Origin: Bolinopsis microptera
Lineage: Eukaryota; Ctenophora; Tentaculata; Lobata; Bolinopsidae
Direction: 5' to 3'
Assembly (NCBI RefSeq): GCF_026151205.1
Contig: NC_087084.1
Span: forward strand, 15,578,322-15,642,321
DNA: 64,000 nucleotides
Part shown: one piece after another, positions 38,001 to 46,935 of the stretch
How positions within the stretch are numbered: position 1 is the stretch's first letter
Layout: each line of letters begins with the position of its first letter
Notes under the pieces: generated by a model
Databases searched by the model: none
The model's input: the letters and a program-made list of their open reading frames with translations, nothing else
Told to the model about the DNA's origin: nothing
Made by a program: the position numbers and the translations under genes

Positions 38001-38979
38001 GAAACTTGCAGAAACTACTAACGTTACCATGGTAACACTAACAGCTACTAACTACTAGATCGGGGTCACGTACACACTATCTAATGAGAAAGCGAAATTG
38101 TATTTATACAGTTTCGCTTTCGTTTATAAAAGAAAGCGAAACTGTATAAACTGTATAAAAGTTTAACAGTTTGACAGAGAAATAAAGAGAGTACTATACA
38201 CACAAGCATTAGTTCAGCAGGTCACTACTAGTGTTGACGGGAATGTGAGCTCTATTAGTTAACAGGGAATACACAGGAATTAGTGAGCCGCTAGTTGGAG
38301 ACAGGCAATGCACAAACCACTAGTCACACCACAGCGCATACATTGTCATACTTTAGTCTATAGTTATATCATACAGTGCATACTCGTCACTACTAACTAC
38401 GTGTCAGTCTTATATTATACTTAGTAACCTTAGTAACCTTAGTAACCTTAGTAACCTTAGTAACCTTAGTAACCTTAGTAACCTTAGTAACATTGCACTT
38501 TCTGACAAAAGAGGTCAATACAGACTAATAAAAAGCACACGTTGCCATGGATACACGTGTTGTTATAGCAACACTCGTTAACAGCTAATAGAATTTTAGA
38601 ATGTATTCTAAATTGTAGTATACATAATATATATATATATATTGTAGTCTGTAATCTGTATTGCAGTCTATATTTTTGTTTATATTGTTTATTATAGGTA
38701 ACATGGTGCCTTATCATATCTTAATAAGATTTCCTTCATAGAAGTGCCCTAACCATTGTATAACCAGATAATAATAAGTGTATAATATTTTAACAATAAT
38801 AACATGAACAGAAGTAGGATACTGTAGGATAATAACATGAACAGAAGTAGGATACTGTAGGATAAGTAGGATACCTGGTGAACTCTGTTTATTTTAGGTA
38901 TCCTCATCTTGACATGCTCAGTTTTAGTAGTTTTAACAGGAGGGACCTTCTTTACTGTACTGGGAGCAACTTTAGCCAT
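12644..38979 (-). CDS. TRPM2: TRPM2-like cation channel with C-terminal NUDT9-homology (Nudix) domain
   Basis: About 28 coding exons (5' to 3'): 38979-38875, 36684-36590, 36400-36247, 35848-35624, 34119-33991, 33789-33690, 33451-33269, 33022-32886, 32757-32653, 32511-32381, 30861-30706, 30348-30137, 29896-29717, 29569-29450, 29033-28919, 28706-28520, 27752-27520, 27380-27192, 26749-26633, 26531-26418, 26259-26137, 25617-25494, 24976-24808, 24460-24270, 23832-23702, 14041-13469, 13216-13073, 13015-12644. Total about 4.8 kb, 1,600 residues, close to vertebrate TRPM2 (about 1,500). Phases agree at every junction except 11/12, where one base is unaccounted for. The first exon chosen (MAKVAPSTVKK) lacks a recognisable acceptor; alternatives lie upstream. 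Known family role: Ca2+-permeable plasma-membrane channel gated by ADP-ribose and Ca2+. Confidence 0.92.
13237..13375. repeat. Poly-G rich tandem repeat before TRPM2 exon 27 acceptor
   Basis: Units of GTGTAGCGACTGTA plus G runs of variable length (up to about 20). On the sense (minus) strand these are long C tracts about 20 to 150 bases upstream of the exon 27 acceptor, resembling an expanded polypyrimidine tract. Confidence 0.85.
14150..23735. repeat. Giant 64/65-bp minisatellite of TRPM2 exon 25 end plus donor, about 148 copies
   Basis: Sense-strand unit: GGGGGACATTAGGAGGAGTC, TCAAGTTCATCAAGGATAAG, then GTGAGTGGGGGCCGGGGGAC and TGGGA. The first 40 bases are the last 40 coding bases of exon 25 (GDIRRSLKFIKDK) and GTGAGT is its donor. 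Copies differ mainly in the length of C/G runs and occasional T to C changes. Each intronic half has four G runs within about 25 bases. The whole 9.6 kb lies between exon 25 (23832-23702) and exon 26 (14041). Minus-strand peptides read through it are artefacts of the repeated exon end. Confidence 0.97.
23838..24269. other. TRPM2 intron 24, non-repetitive
   Basis: AT-rich intron of about 430 bases between exons 24 and 25. No repeat array, motif cluster or coding potential was recognised. Confidence 0.5.
24549..24806. repeat. 32-bp minisatellite with donor copies after TRPM2 exon 23, about 8 copies
   Basis: Sense-strand unit CACGTGCGTATTCACACATT plus CCTTACTCCTTA. It starts exactly at the exon 23 donor (AGCAC|GTGAGTACATTCC), and each copy keeps the degenerate donor CACGTGCGTA. 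Each copy also holds an E-box CACGTG. Confidence 0.92.
25126..25517. repeat. 37-bp splice-donor minisatellite after TRPM2 pore exon 22, about 10 copies
   Basis: Sense-strand unit ATGCAGGCCAGTCTTATTGA then TGGTACGTACTATTTAC. It repeats the exon end encoding MQASLID plus donor GTACGT. One copy near 25408 is shortened. Confidence 0.93.
25858..26136. repeat. Compound repeat containing copies of TRPM2 exon 21 donor
   Basis: The sense strand repeats CAGGTACTTAGTTGTTATG, similar to the true junction CTCAG|GTACCTAGTTG, interleaved with ACAACAGACAAACCATAGTG. There are about four to five copies with two sub-unit types. Confidence 0.8.
26760..27190. other. TRPM2 intron 18, non-repetitive
   Basis: AT-rich unique intron between the exons at 27192 and 26749; no array or coding signal seen. 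Confidence 0.45.
27716..28430. repeat. 55-bp splice-acceptor minisatellite before TRPM2 exon 17, about 13 copies
   Basis: Sense-strand unit: CCTTACCCTCTAG (acceptor), then GTGGAGGTATAAAGTCACTA and ATAATACAGACTGAACTAAA, which are the first coding bases of exon 17 (GGIKSLIIQTELN). Every unit therefore carries an acceptor and an exon start. Confidence 0.94.
28722..28862. repeat. 18-bp minisatellite at TRPM2 exon 16 acceptor, about 8 copies
   Basis: Sense-strand unit TAACGCGTGACCCCCCTC, continuing into the polypyrimidine tract GACCCCCTCCAG of the exon 16 acceptor. One unit has an expanded C run of about 16. Confidence 0.9.
29041..29440. repeat. 40-bp minisatellite with CCAAT motif and acceptor-like edge, about 10 copies
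   Basis: Unit GACATATATTAACCAATCAG plus AGCACAGTATTCCAACCACC. On the sense strand each copy contains GTCAGGTGGTTG, a degenerate copy of the exon 15 acceptor junction CTCAG|GAGGTTTG. AACCAATCAGAG matches the NF-Y CCAAT consensus. Confidence 0.9.
30028..30145. repeat. 31-bp splice-donor repeat after TRPM2 exon 12, four copies
   Basis: Sense-strand unit GTCAGTTCAAACACAAGGAA plus ATATTCTGCAG. The true donor is TACAG|GTCAGTTCAA and each copy ends in TGCAG|GTCAGTTCAA. Confidence 0.88.
30440..30740. repeat. About 52-bp splice-donor repeat after TRPM2 exon 11, five copies
   Basis: The sense strand repeats GCTGACATGAAACATTACCT and CACTTACAAGTGAGTG, i.e. the exon end (ADMKHYLTYK) and its GTGAGT donor, separated by C/G runs of variable length. 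Confidence 0.92.
30828..32240. repeat. 43-bp splice-acceptor minisatellite before TRPM2 exon 11, about 33 copies
   Basis: Sense-strand unit: CCCAG (acceptor), GTTACAGATAGCAAAAGACA, TGATTCTAACTCGGCACT. It duplicates the acceptor and the first 38 coding bases of exon 11 (LQIAKDMILTRHS). A C/T polymorphism (GTGCCGAG or GTGTCGAG on the plus strand) alternates irregularly. Confidence 0.96.
33140..33255. repeat. Purine-rich imperfect repeat downstream of TRPM2 exon 7
   Basis: Two to three imperfect copies around GGGTAGGGACCTTGGTTCAG with GGCAGG and GGTAGAGGGTGGGGC runs, within intron 7. Confidence 0.7.
33450..33550. repeat. Short repeat of the TRPM2 exon 7 acceptor, three copies
   Basis: The sense strand contains CACTTTCCCTTGTGCTAG at the true acceptor and CACTTTCCCTTGTGCCAG twice upstream. 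This is a small-scale example of acceptor duplication. Confidence 0.8.
33815..33882. repeat. 10-bp repeat upstream of TRPM2 exon 6 acceptor
   Basis: About six copies of GGTAACCA/GG (plus strand AGGTAACCAGGTAACC), a short homogeneous tract in intron 5. Confidence 0.85.
33939..33979. repeat. 41-bp inverted repeat
   Basis: CTGTTTACTTACAATACTA pairs with TAGTATTGCAAGTAAACAG around CCG, one mismatch. It sits just before the exon 5 donor region (exon ends 33991), so it could form a stem at that splice site. Confidence 0.78.
34210..35640. repeat. 37-bp minisatellite: TRPM2 exon 4 donor plus CArG box, about 38 copies
   Basis: Plus-strand unit AAAACTAACCGTGTTGGTGC then CCATATTAGGTAATGAT. On the sense strand each unit holds GGCACCAACACG|GTTAGT, the exon 4 end (GGTNT) with its donor. 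Each unit also contains CCATATTAGG or CCATATAAGG, exact CC(A/T)6GG CArG boxes. Confidence 0.95.
35931..36152. repeat. 31-bp minisatellite with X-box palindrome and E-box, seven copies
   Basis: Unit CACGTGTTACCATGGTAACA plus CATACCAGTGT. It combines E-box CACGTG with the 14-base palindrome GTTACCATGGTAAC. It lies in TRPM2 intron 3. Confidence 0.93.
36752..36895 (+). mobile_element. Probable LINE 3'-end remnant
   Basis: The plus-strand reading includes SVDEIARLMEDRKLWRTVVN, which resembles the extreme C-terminus of CR1/RTE-type non-LTR retrotransposon polyproteins (xxxAxDRxxWRxxV). It is followed by a stop and a TAAGTAAGTAAG tail. Only about 45 codons remain. Identification is by pattern and is modest. 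Confidence 0.45.
36900..38874. other. TRPM2 intron 1 / 5' region with small repeats
   Basis: It contains short tandem repeats at 37270-37375 (CACCTTGGTCA units) and 38408-38492 (TTAGTAACC 9-mers, about nine). A stem of AGAAAGCGAAA with TTTCGCTTTC lies at 38087-38122, with a third copy at 38129. An AT microsatellite is at 38630. A small candidate exon start at 37248-37228 on the minus strand (MAQGAML, donor GTGAGT, phase 0) could be an alternative first exon joining 36684. Confidence 0.5.
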
Positions 38980-38989
38980 GACAGTATAA

Positions 38990-39070
38990 CGATTAGAAGT
39001 TGTAGATAGCAGTAGTAAGGTTAACTACGTGGTGATGACGTCACGTGTGGTGATGGTGTCACGTGGTGTG
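38990..39070 (-). promoter_or_regulatory. CRE/E-box cluster upstream of the TRPM2 exon 1 ATG
   Basis: At about 39035 the sequence GATGACGTCACGTGTGG overlaps a full CRE palindrome (TGACGTCA) with an E-box (CACGTG); a second CACGTG lies 20 bases further. The ATG at 38979 is 50 bases away, so this may be a core promoter (inference). Confidence 0.45.
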
Positions 39071-39844
39071 ACAGTATAACGATTAGAAGAAGTAGATAAC
39101 AGTAGTAAGGTTAACTATCTCATCTCACCAGACAAACAGAGAAACAGTACATCAGGAACAAATAGACAACAGATAAAATGGACTATATTTTGTGAGCACA
39201 ACAACGGTCCCTTTGAAAGGAGAGCGAGCTGTGATGCAAGTTACCATGGTTACGGGCTAGCTAATGATCCTATAATATATTGTGAAGGTAACCAGGTAGT
39301 GAGGTATAGAGTTTCAATTAAGCGTCATTTAGCACTGATACTTCGTAGCAATTACTAATAGGCACAGAGCAGAACGATAGTAAATAGCAAACAGGCTGAT
39401 TTACATAAACTCTAACTATAAACTCTACTTTAACAAAACGTGAACTATTTGAACTGTACAATAAGAGAGCCTACTACAATAGAGTTGTGATCCTTATATA
39501 CGCTGTACACAATATACGTTGTGCAATCTGCAATCAGTACATGCTACATGCTTGACAAATCTCTAGAGCTAAAATCACAGTGCAGTATACAAGGTGTATC
39601 TATTCTGATTACTATGCTATGTGCTGTTCCCCTGGCACAAGCAGGTCTAGACTATATATTATTATATATAGTGTATCTTTAGTATAACATTTAACTGAAA
39701 CATTGTTCTAGGGGGAGGGGGCAACCCCATTGATTCCCCAATTATTTGTCAAATGGGCATCAATTAGGTTGCCCCCCCCCCCCCCCCACCAGTAGTTGTT
39801 GCCATAGCAACAGTCAACACCAGTATAAGTAGTTATAGCAACCT

Positions 39845-40175
39845 CGACACTACACTCAGCAACAACAGACAAGATTACAGAACTGCAGTTCACCTCATCA
39901 CGGGTCACTGCGGCTTAAACAAACACCTTCACACCATTTGCAAATCAAACACCAGTGCTTGTCCTATGTGCGGCGACGGAGAGGAAACTGTCTCACACTT
40001 CCTTGGACAGTGTCCGGCTATTGCCCAAATTAGAGGTCAATATTTCCAGGACTACTACCTCTCAGTCAATGACATATTCGACAACCAACACATTACCACG
40101 ATTGTCAATTTCGCAAACCGCACCAAACGCTTAATTGTGCGGGAAGAGCTGGATCAGACCGGGGTGACTTAAAGT
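39845..40175 (+). mobile_element. 5'-truncated LINE fragment, C-terminal zinc-knuckle region
   Basis: The plus-strand frame reads ITGHCGLNKHLH, CPMCGDGEETVSHFLGQCPA, then REELDQTGVT and stop. The TGH-C-GLNKHLH and CxxC(x)nH(x)C pattern is the tail of non-LTR retrotransposon ORF2 proteins after the RNase H region. A second shorter copy lies at 42296-42460. Confidence 0.75.
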
Positions 40176-40239
40176 ATCAACTCATATGCTGTCTCGTCTC
40201 GTTTTACTTTTCCAAACCCAGCTGGCACCAGTATAAGGA

Positions 40240-40395
40240 TTTATAGCAACACCAGTAGTTACAAGGTTACATAGCTACACCAGTAGTTACAAGGTTACAT
40301 AGCTACACCAGTAGTTACAAGGTTACATAGCTACACCAGTAGTTACAAGGTTACATAGCTACACCAGTAGTTACAAGGTTACATAGCTACAAGAG
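40240..40395. repeat. 28-bp repeat, about five copies
   Basis: Unit AGCTACACCAGTAGTTACAA plus GGTTACAT; located between the LINE fragment and the candidate exon at 40434. Confidence 0.88.
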
Positions 40396-40433
40396 TGAGC
40401 AACCCATCGGTGAGCAATTACAGCTGCCCTAAT

Positions 40434-40563
40434 GCAATGGAAATTCTTCGCTGGACTGGAGTATGAATATTGCAGCAGCGATGCTGTAAGGACGGTCGAA
40501 CTATTCGATGACCCAGTAGAGGTATCTACGAATCTCTCCAAAGTATTAAAAGTAAGTAAGTTG
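40434..40563 (+). other. Short plus-strand open frame of unknown origin
   Basis: ATG opens MQWKFFAGLEYEYCSSDAVR and about 20 further residues, ending at AAAAGTAAGTAAG. The ending could be a splice donor or a LINE-type TAAG tail. Composition is protein-like, but no partner exon or family is recognised. Confidence 0.25.
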
Positions 40564-40992
40564 TTTTAGATTTGTGCACAAAATAGCTTACTCACGTGAT
40601 GACTAAAGATCCTGCTCAGCAGATCCTCTGTAACCATGGTAACACTACTCTGATCTCACTCTTTCCATTTCTCTAGTCTTCACTCTCAATCTTACTCTCA
40701 ATCATTAATCAAAACACGAAACTTACGTACGAAATCACAACAACTATTCGAGATTAAAGATACTCCGAAACTAAACTACAGTGGTTACTGGTTAATCAGA
40801 ATTGAATTCCGGAGTTTGTGAGGAAAGGCTGAATCTGTTAACACCACTTTATACTTCATATCACGTGCTCGGCTACTGTAATAGTAGGCATTTCAATACT
40901 AAGATTACTTTAATGTAATCCTATATGAGTGTAAGGTAACAGCCGTGTCATGAGCTCTTACTTTCCCTTTCACTCTGATCAGGTAAACCTAC

Positions 40993-41263
40993 CTTCGCTT
41001 TCACTTTCACTTTCACTACTCACACTGTGCCAAGGAGCGTGATGGTGGTTTTGTAGCGATATCCTCCCTTTCCTCCCTCCCTCACTCTTAGTAGAGAGTC
41101 TATCCCCCCCTCTACTGGGCACCCTCAGAGGTCCCAAACTGGAGCTCCTGTGTAACATACGGGAGGTAGCTTTGGTAGGAGGAGCAGGGTTCTCTGATAG
41201 ATTAGAGAGACTGCCCCGATAAGGGGGCAGGGAGAACGATACAGTACTCTCCTCTCTCGTCAT
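40993..41263 (-). CDS. Candidate alternative 5' exon of the TRPM2-like gene (Ser-rich)
   Basis: An ATG-initiated frame of 90 codons ends at a good donor (GAAG|GTAGGT, phase 1). The product is Ser/Arg-rich (MTREESTVSFSLPPYRG, RMLHRSSSLGPL, ending with SESESESE). It is on the same strand and upstream of TRPM2 exon 1. Its phase does not match a direct join to exon 2 (phase 0), so it may join an exon I have not seen, or belong to another transcript. Confidence 0.4.
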
Positions 41264-41289
41264 CAGCAGCTTCCCACGTTCTTACTAGG

Positions 41290-42295
41290 CAAAATAGAGG
41301 CCTCATTTTAGAAACTATAAATAGAGGCCTCATTTTACAAACTTTATCGTTCGGTTTCACAAACTATTGATAGGAAATATTATACACAATCTGATATCAA
41401 AGAAATAAAAGAAGGCAAATAGCAATGTCAATAAAGTAAACAAGGAAAAGTAAATGACTAAGTCATATCAGCAGATTCAGCAAGATTTCAGGATTAGCTG
41501 AGACACATTTAGAAAGTTAGAAAGTTGAAAAGTTACATAATTTCAAAACAATTCTCTATTTAAAGCTATTGAAGAGCTGTAAACTGATAGCTTATAATGC
41601 TGTAAACTATTAGCTGATAGTCCGGTAAACTATTAGCCGGTTGCATTATCTGTCATCATCTACAAGCGAGGGATGATATAATATCTACAAGCTCCTAAGT
41701 TAATGTCAGGGCCAGGCAGGTCCAGCATTGAAAACGGAATTCCAATCTTCTTACAAACTGAACAGATTCTACATAAAATAACAACGCAAGTTCAAACTGA
41801 ACAACTTCTACACCGTCAAAATAAAAGATACATAGTAAAAGTCCGAGCCACTTTGCAGTATAATTACAGAATTGAATCGACTAATTGCGCGGCGTACTTC
41901 TCCAGTCTCACAGCTGATTCACTGTTAGTGTACTAGTAGGTTACTACAGTCTCTGACAGGCAAACACACGGATGTATTAAAATTCTCACAAGATAACAAC
42001 AAAAGAAAGACTTATTGCAATTAAACAAAGCGGGTCTGGGAGGAGGAGGAGAATGTGCAGTATTTAAACCATAAAGATACCAATTACTTACCAGTACACA
42101 CAAGTTCACCTCACATTAATTAGTGCATTTAAAATATCAGCTCTCCACATTTATTATTACTGCAGAATAACATTAACAATTAAATGTGGATGATTTTGTG
42201 TAATTAGGCTATTAGGGAGGGAAATCATGTGGTGCCGACCGAGAAAAGCTACTTGTATATGTCACTGAAAGAAGTTGGGGCTAACTCTGGAGAGT
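41290..42295. other. AT-rich region without recognised gene
   Basis: It has a twofold GAGGCCTCATTTTA repeat near 41300 and otherwise unique AT-rich sequence. The plus-strand frame at 41703-41936 has no family resemblance or splice context. Confidence 0.4.
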
Positions 42296-42460
42296 TTGCT
42301 AATATTGCCTAAATAAGAGGTCAATATTTCCAGGACTATTACCTCTCCGTCAATGACATATTCGACAACCAACACATCTCCACTATTGCCAACTTCGTAA
42401 ACCGCACCAAACGCTTAATTGTGCCAGAGGAGCTGGACCAGACCGGTGTAACATAGCGAC
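42296..42460 (+). mobile_element. Second truncated LINE fragment, related to 39845-40175
   Basis: The frame reads IRGQYFQDYYLSVNDIFDNQ and ends EELDQTGVT then stop, nearly identical to the end of the fragment at 39845. A stop and substitutions at the 5' end show that it is dead. A longer 3' flank continues to about 42700. Confidence 0.75.
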
Positions 42461-42741
42461 TACTCACAGTCACACGTCGTCTTAGTTCACCTTTCTCTTC
42501 CACACCCAGCTGCAACTTAAGCGTTCACTTATGACACATCTCACAACACTACCATCACCCTACACTACACATTCTGATTCCCCCGGCATCCTCCAACAGG
42601 ACTGCCATACCCCAGAGGTAGGCAAAGCATCCACATGCTATCCTCTCGTGGCCCAGCCAGGCCTAGCCTCTCTTAAACAAAAGGGAAATATGGAGAGGGT
42701 TATCTGCAGTTAGTTTCTAGTAATAAAAATACGGAACTTAC

Positions 42742-42786
42742 CCTTCTACTAACTCGTCTGAGACGTTGGTGCTGGTTTCCCTCCAT
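42742..42786 (-). CDS. Candidate distal first coding exon (15 codons) of the TRPM2-like gene
   Basis: ATG at 42786 opens MEGNQHQRLRRVSRR and ends at a consensus donor (AGG|GTAAGT, phase 0). Phase 0 allows a direct join to the exon starting at 36684. It abuts the CRE/E-box array at 42788-43088. No transcript evidence is available. Confidence 0.4.
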
Positions 42787-42787
42787 C

Positions 42788-43088
42788 TCACTCCTTATAC
42801 GGTAGTCACGTGTTGTTGTGATGACGTCACTACACTCCTTATACGGTAGTCACGTGTTGTTGTGATGACGTCACTACACTCCTTATACGGTCGTCACGTG
42901 TTGTTGTGATGACGTCACACCACTCCTTATACGGTCGTCACGTGTTGTTGTGATGACGTCACTACACTCCTTATACGGTCGTCACGTGTTGTTGTGATGA
43001 CGTCACTACACTCCTTATACGGTCGTCACATGTTGTTGTGATGACGTCACACCACTCCTTATACGGTAGTCACGTGGTGTTGTGATGT
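42788..43088 (-). promoter_or_regulatory. 43-bp array of E-box plus CRE sites, seven copies
   Basis: Unit ACTCCTTATACGGTCGTCAC then GTGTTGTTGTGATGACGTCA then CTA. Each copy contains CACGTG (CACATG in one) and nearly all contain the full CRE palindrome TGACGTCA. The array ends two bases before the ATG of the candidate first exon, suggesting a promoter or 5'UTR with reiterated bZIP and bHLH sites (inference). Confidence 0.7.
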
Positions 43089-43589
43089 TACTTTAAATCT
43101 GGATAGAATTTATTCACAGCGTCAATACCACTTAAACAGTAAACACTGAAGAAACAATATGTGCGGAGTAAGAAGAAATCCTAATATAACATAACAGATT
43201 TGAACAGTTAGCATTTCAATTAAAAATGCCTGCAGGTAAATGAACAATATCCGACCAGAATGTAGCTGTAAATCTGTTACACTAACTGCAACACTGCAAC
43301 ACGGCTAAACATGGTGATTCGGAAGATACAGCACAATATATACTTAATAATATTAACCATTTCGTCTGTGCGGAAATGACTGCCAAAATACTGGAAGCAG
43401 AATAATAGACTTAAAATGACAGTAAAATAAAGTCTAACCTGACAAACAGTGTAGTAGCTGGAGATCAGGTAGGAGTAGCCACTAGTTCAAGACCACGTGA
43501 TGCCCTTATTAGGAAATATAGACAGTTTATTACTTGTTCTAATTAGCAGTTTCCAGTCAACCACGTGACAACCTTGCCTTGCTGCATGA

Positions 43590-46500
43590 CCAGTATCCTG
43601 ACCAGTATCCTGACCAGTATCCTGACCAGTATCCTGACCAGTATCCTGACCAGTATCCTGACCAGTATCCTGACCAGTATCCTGACCAGTATCCTGACCA
43701 GTATCCTGACCAGCATCCTGACCAGTATCCTGACCAGTATCCTGACCAGTATCCTGACCAGTATCCTGACCAGTATCCTGACCAGTATCCTGACCAGTAT
43801 CCTGACCAGTATCCTGACCAGTATCCTGACCAGTATCCTGACCAGTATCCTGCCCAGTATCCTGACCAGTATCCTGACCAGTATCCTGACCAGTATCCTG
43901 ACCAGTATCCTGACCAGTATCCTGACCAGTATCCTGACCAGTATCCTGACCAGTATCCTGACCAGTATCCTGCCCAGTATCCTGACCAGTATCCTGACCA
44001 GTATCCTGACCAGTATCCTGACCAGTATCCTGACCAGTATCCTGACCAGTATCCTGACCAGTATCCTGACCAGTATCCTGACCAGTATCCTGACCAGTAT
44101 CCTGACCAGTATCCTGACCAGTATCCTGACCAGTATCCTGACCAGTATCCTGACCAGTATCCTGACCAGTATCCTGACCAGTATCCTGACCAGTATCCTG
44201 ACCAGTATCCTGACCAGTATCCTGACCAGTATCCTGACCAGTATCCTGACCAGTATCCTGACCAGTATCCTGACCAGTATCCTGACCAGTATCCTGACCA
44301 GTATCCTGACCAGTATCCTGACCAGTATCCTGACCAGTATCCTGACCAGTATCCTGACCAGTATACTGACCAGTATCCTGACCAGTATCCTGACCAGTAT
44401 CCTGACCAGTATCCTGACCAGTATCCTGACCAGTATCCTGACCAGTATCCTGACCAGTATCCTGACCAGTATCCTGACCAGTATCCTGACCAGTATCCTG
44501 ACCAGTATCCTGACCAGTATCCTGACCAGTATCCAGACCAGTATCCTGACCAGTATCCTGACCAGTATCCTGACCAGTATCCTGACCAGTATCCTGACCA
44601 GTATCCTGACCAGTATCCTGACCAGTATCCTGACCAGTATCCTGACCAGTATCCTGACCAGTATCCTGACCAGTATCCTGACCAGTATCCTGACCAGTAT
44701 CCTGACCAGTATCCTGCCCAGTATCCTGACCAGTATCCTGACCAGTATCCTGACCAGTATCCTGACCAGTATCCTGACCAGTATCCTGACCAGTATCCTG
44801 ACCAGTATCCTGACCAGTATCCTGACCAGTATCCTGACCAGTATCCTGACCAGTATCCTGACCAGTATCCTGACCAGTTTCCTGACCAGTATCCTGACCA
44901 GTTTCCTGACCAGTATCCTGACCAGTATCCTGACCAGTATCCTGACCAGTATCCTGACCAGTATCCTGACCAGTATCCTGACCAGTATCCTGACCAGTAT
45001 TCTGACCAGTATCCTGACCAGTATCCTGACCAGTATCCTGACCAGTATCCTGACCAGTATCCTGACCAGTATCCTGACCAGTATCCTGACCAGTATCCTG
45101 ACCAGTATCCTGACCAGTATCCTGACCAGTATCCTGACCAGTATCCTGACCAGTATCCTGACCAGTATCCTGACCAGTATACTGACCAGTATCCTGACCA
45201 GTATCCTGACCAGTATCCTGACCAGTATCCTGACCAGTATCCTGACCAGTATCCTGACCAGTATCCTGACCAGCATCCTGACCAGTATCCTGACCAGTAT
45301 CCTGACCAGTATCCTGACCAGTATCCTGACCAGTATCCTGACCAGTATCCTGACCAGTATCCTGACCAGTATCCTGACCAGTATCCTGACCAGTATCCTG
45401 ACCAGTATCCTGACCAGCATCCTGACCAGTATCCTGACCAGTTTCCTGACCAGTATCCTGACCAGTATTCTGACCAGTATCCTGACCAGTATCCAGACCA
45501 GTATCCTGACCAGTATCCTGACCAGTATCCTGACCAGTATCCTGACCAGTATCCTGACCAGTATCCAGACCAGTATCCTGACCAGTATCCTGACCAGTAT
45601 CCTGACCAGTATCCTGACCAGTATCCTGACCAGTATCCTGACCAGTATCCTGACCAGCATCCTGACCAGTATCCTGACCAGTATCCTGACCAGTATCCTG
45701 ACCAGTATCCTGACCAGTATCCTGACCAGTATCCTGACCAGTATCCTGACCAGTATCCTGACCAGTATCCTGACCAGTATCCTGACCAGTATCCTGACCA
45801 GTATCCTGACCAGTATCCTGACCAGTATCCTGACCAGTATCCTGACCAGTATCCTGACCAGCATCCTGACCAGTATCCTGACCAGTATCCTGACCAGCAT
45901 CCTGACCAGTATCCTGACCAGTTTCCTGACCAGTATCCTGACCAGTATTCTGACCAGTATCCTGACCAGCATCCTGACCAGTATCCTGACCAGTATCCAG
46001 ACCAGTATCCTGACCAGTATCCTGACCAGTATCCTGACCAGTATCCTGACCAGTATCCTGACCAGTATCCTGACCAGCATCCTGACCAGTATCCTGACCA
46101 GTATCCAGACCAGTATCCTGACCAGTATCCTGACCAGTATCCTGACCAGTATCCTGACCAGTATCCTGACCAGTATCCTGACCAGTATCCTGACCAGTAT
46201 ACTGACCAGTATCCTGACCAGTATCCTGACCAGTATCCTGACCAGTATACTGACCAGTATTCTGACCAGTATCCTGACCAGTATCCTGACCAGTATCCTG
46301 ACCAGTATCCTGACCAGCATCCTGACCAGTATCCTGGCCAGCATCCTGACCAGTACCCTGACCAGTATCCTGACCAGTATCCTGACCAGTATCCTGACCA
46401 GTATACTGACCAGTATCCTGACCAGTATCCTGACCAGCATCCTGACCAGTATCCTGACCAGTATCCTGACCAGCATCCTGACCAGTATCCTGACCAGTAT

Positions 46501-46935
46501 CCTGACCAGTATCCTGACCAGTATCCTGACCAGTATCCTGACCAGTATCCTGACCAGTATCCTGACCAGTATCCTGACCAGTATCCTGACCAGTATCCTG
46601 ACCAGTATCCTGACCAGTATCCTGACCAGTATCCTGACCAGTATCCTGACCAGTATCCTGACCAGTATCCTGACCAGTATCCTGACCAGTATCCTGACCA
46701 GTATCCTGACCAGTATCCTGACCAGTATACTGACCAGTATCCTGACCAGTATCCTGCCCAGTATCCTGCCCAGTATTCTGACCAGCATCCTGACCAGTAT
46801 CCAGACCAGTATCCAGACCAGTATCCTGACCAGTATCCTGACCAGTATCCTGACCAGCATCCTGACCAGTATCCTGACCAGTATCCTGACCAGTATCCTG
46901 ACCAGTATCCTGACCAGTATCCTGACCAGTATCCT
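43590..46935. repeat. 12-bp satellite CTGACCAGTATC, about 279 copies (3.3 kb)
   Basis: Single-base variants (CAGCATC, CAGTTTC, ATACTG, CCAGAC, CTGCCC) are rare to 45.2 kb and denser from 45.4 to 46.9 kb. Because the unit is a multiple of three and lacks stops in five of six frames, very long frames appear (repeating DQYP, LTSI, TGQD, LVRI or YWSG). These are not credible proteins. It lies between the TRPM2 5' region and the 3' end of CNRIP1. Confidence 0.98.

Larger units (their letters stand above)
28919..38979 (-). other. TRPM2: TRPM2-like gene: cytosolic N-terminal TRPM homology region exons
   Basis: Conserved blocks in order: KPVKTWIEEHLKCREC, CGCGYARSEH (the family CxCGY..H element), LLISVTGGAKDFHVLP, DAWVITGGTNTG, IGIASWG, NHSHFLLVDDG, ICILVEGGPNS, GNPVLVLQGSGRSADIIAKA, then helical repeats (LTVYRLQGDKNNDFDNAIL, LKEHYLTYK-like segment). 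These are the MHR1-MHR4 domains that in TRPM2 bind nucleotide and transmit gating. The ATP/ADPR pocket residues were not mapped individually. Confidence 0.88.

Noticed and set aside
41703-41936. 77-codon plus-strand frame
   Set aside because: Built partly on a local repeat (TEQILHK / TEQLLHR), with no family similarity or splice context.
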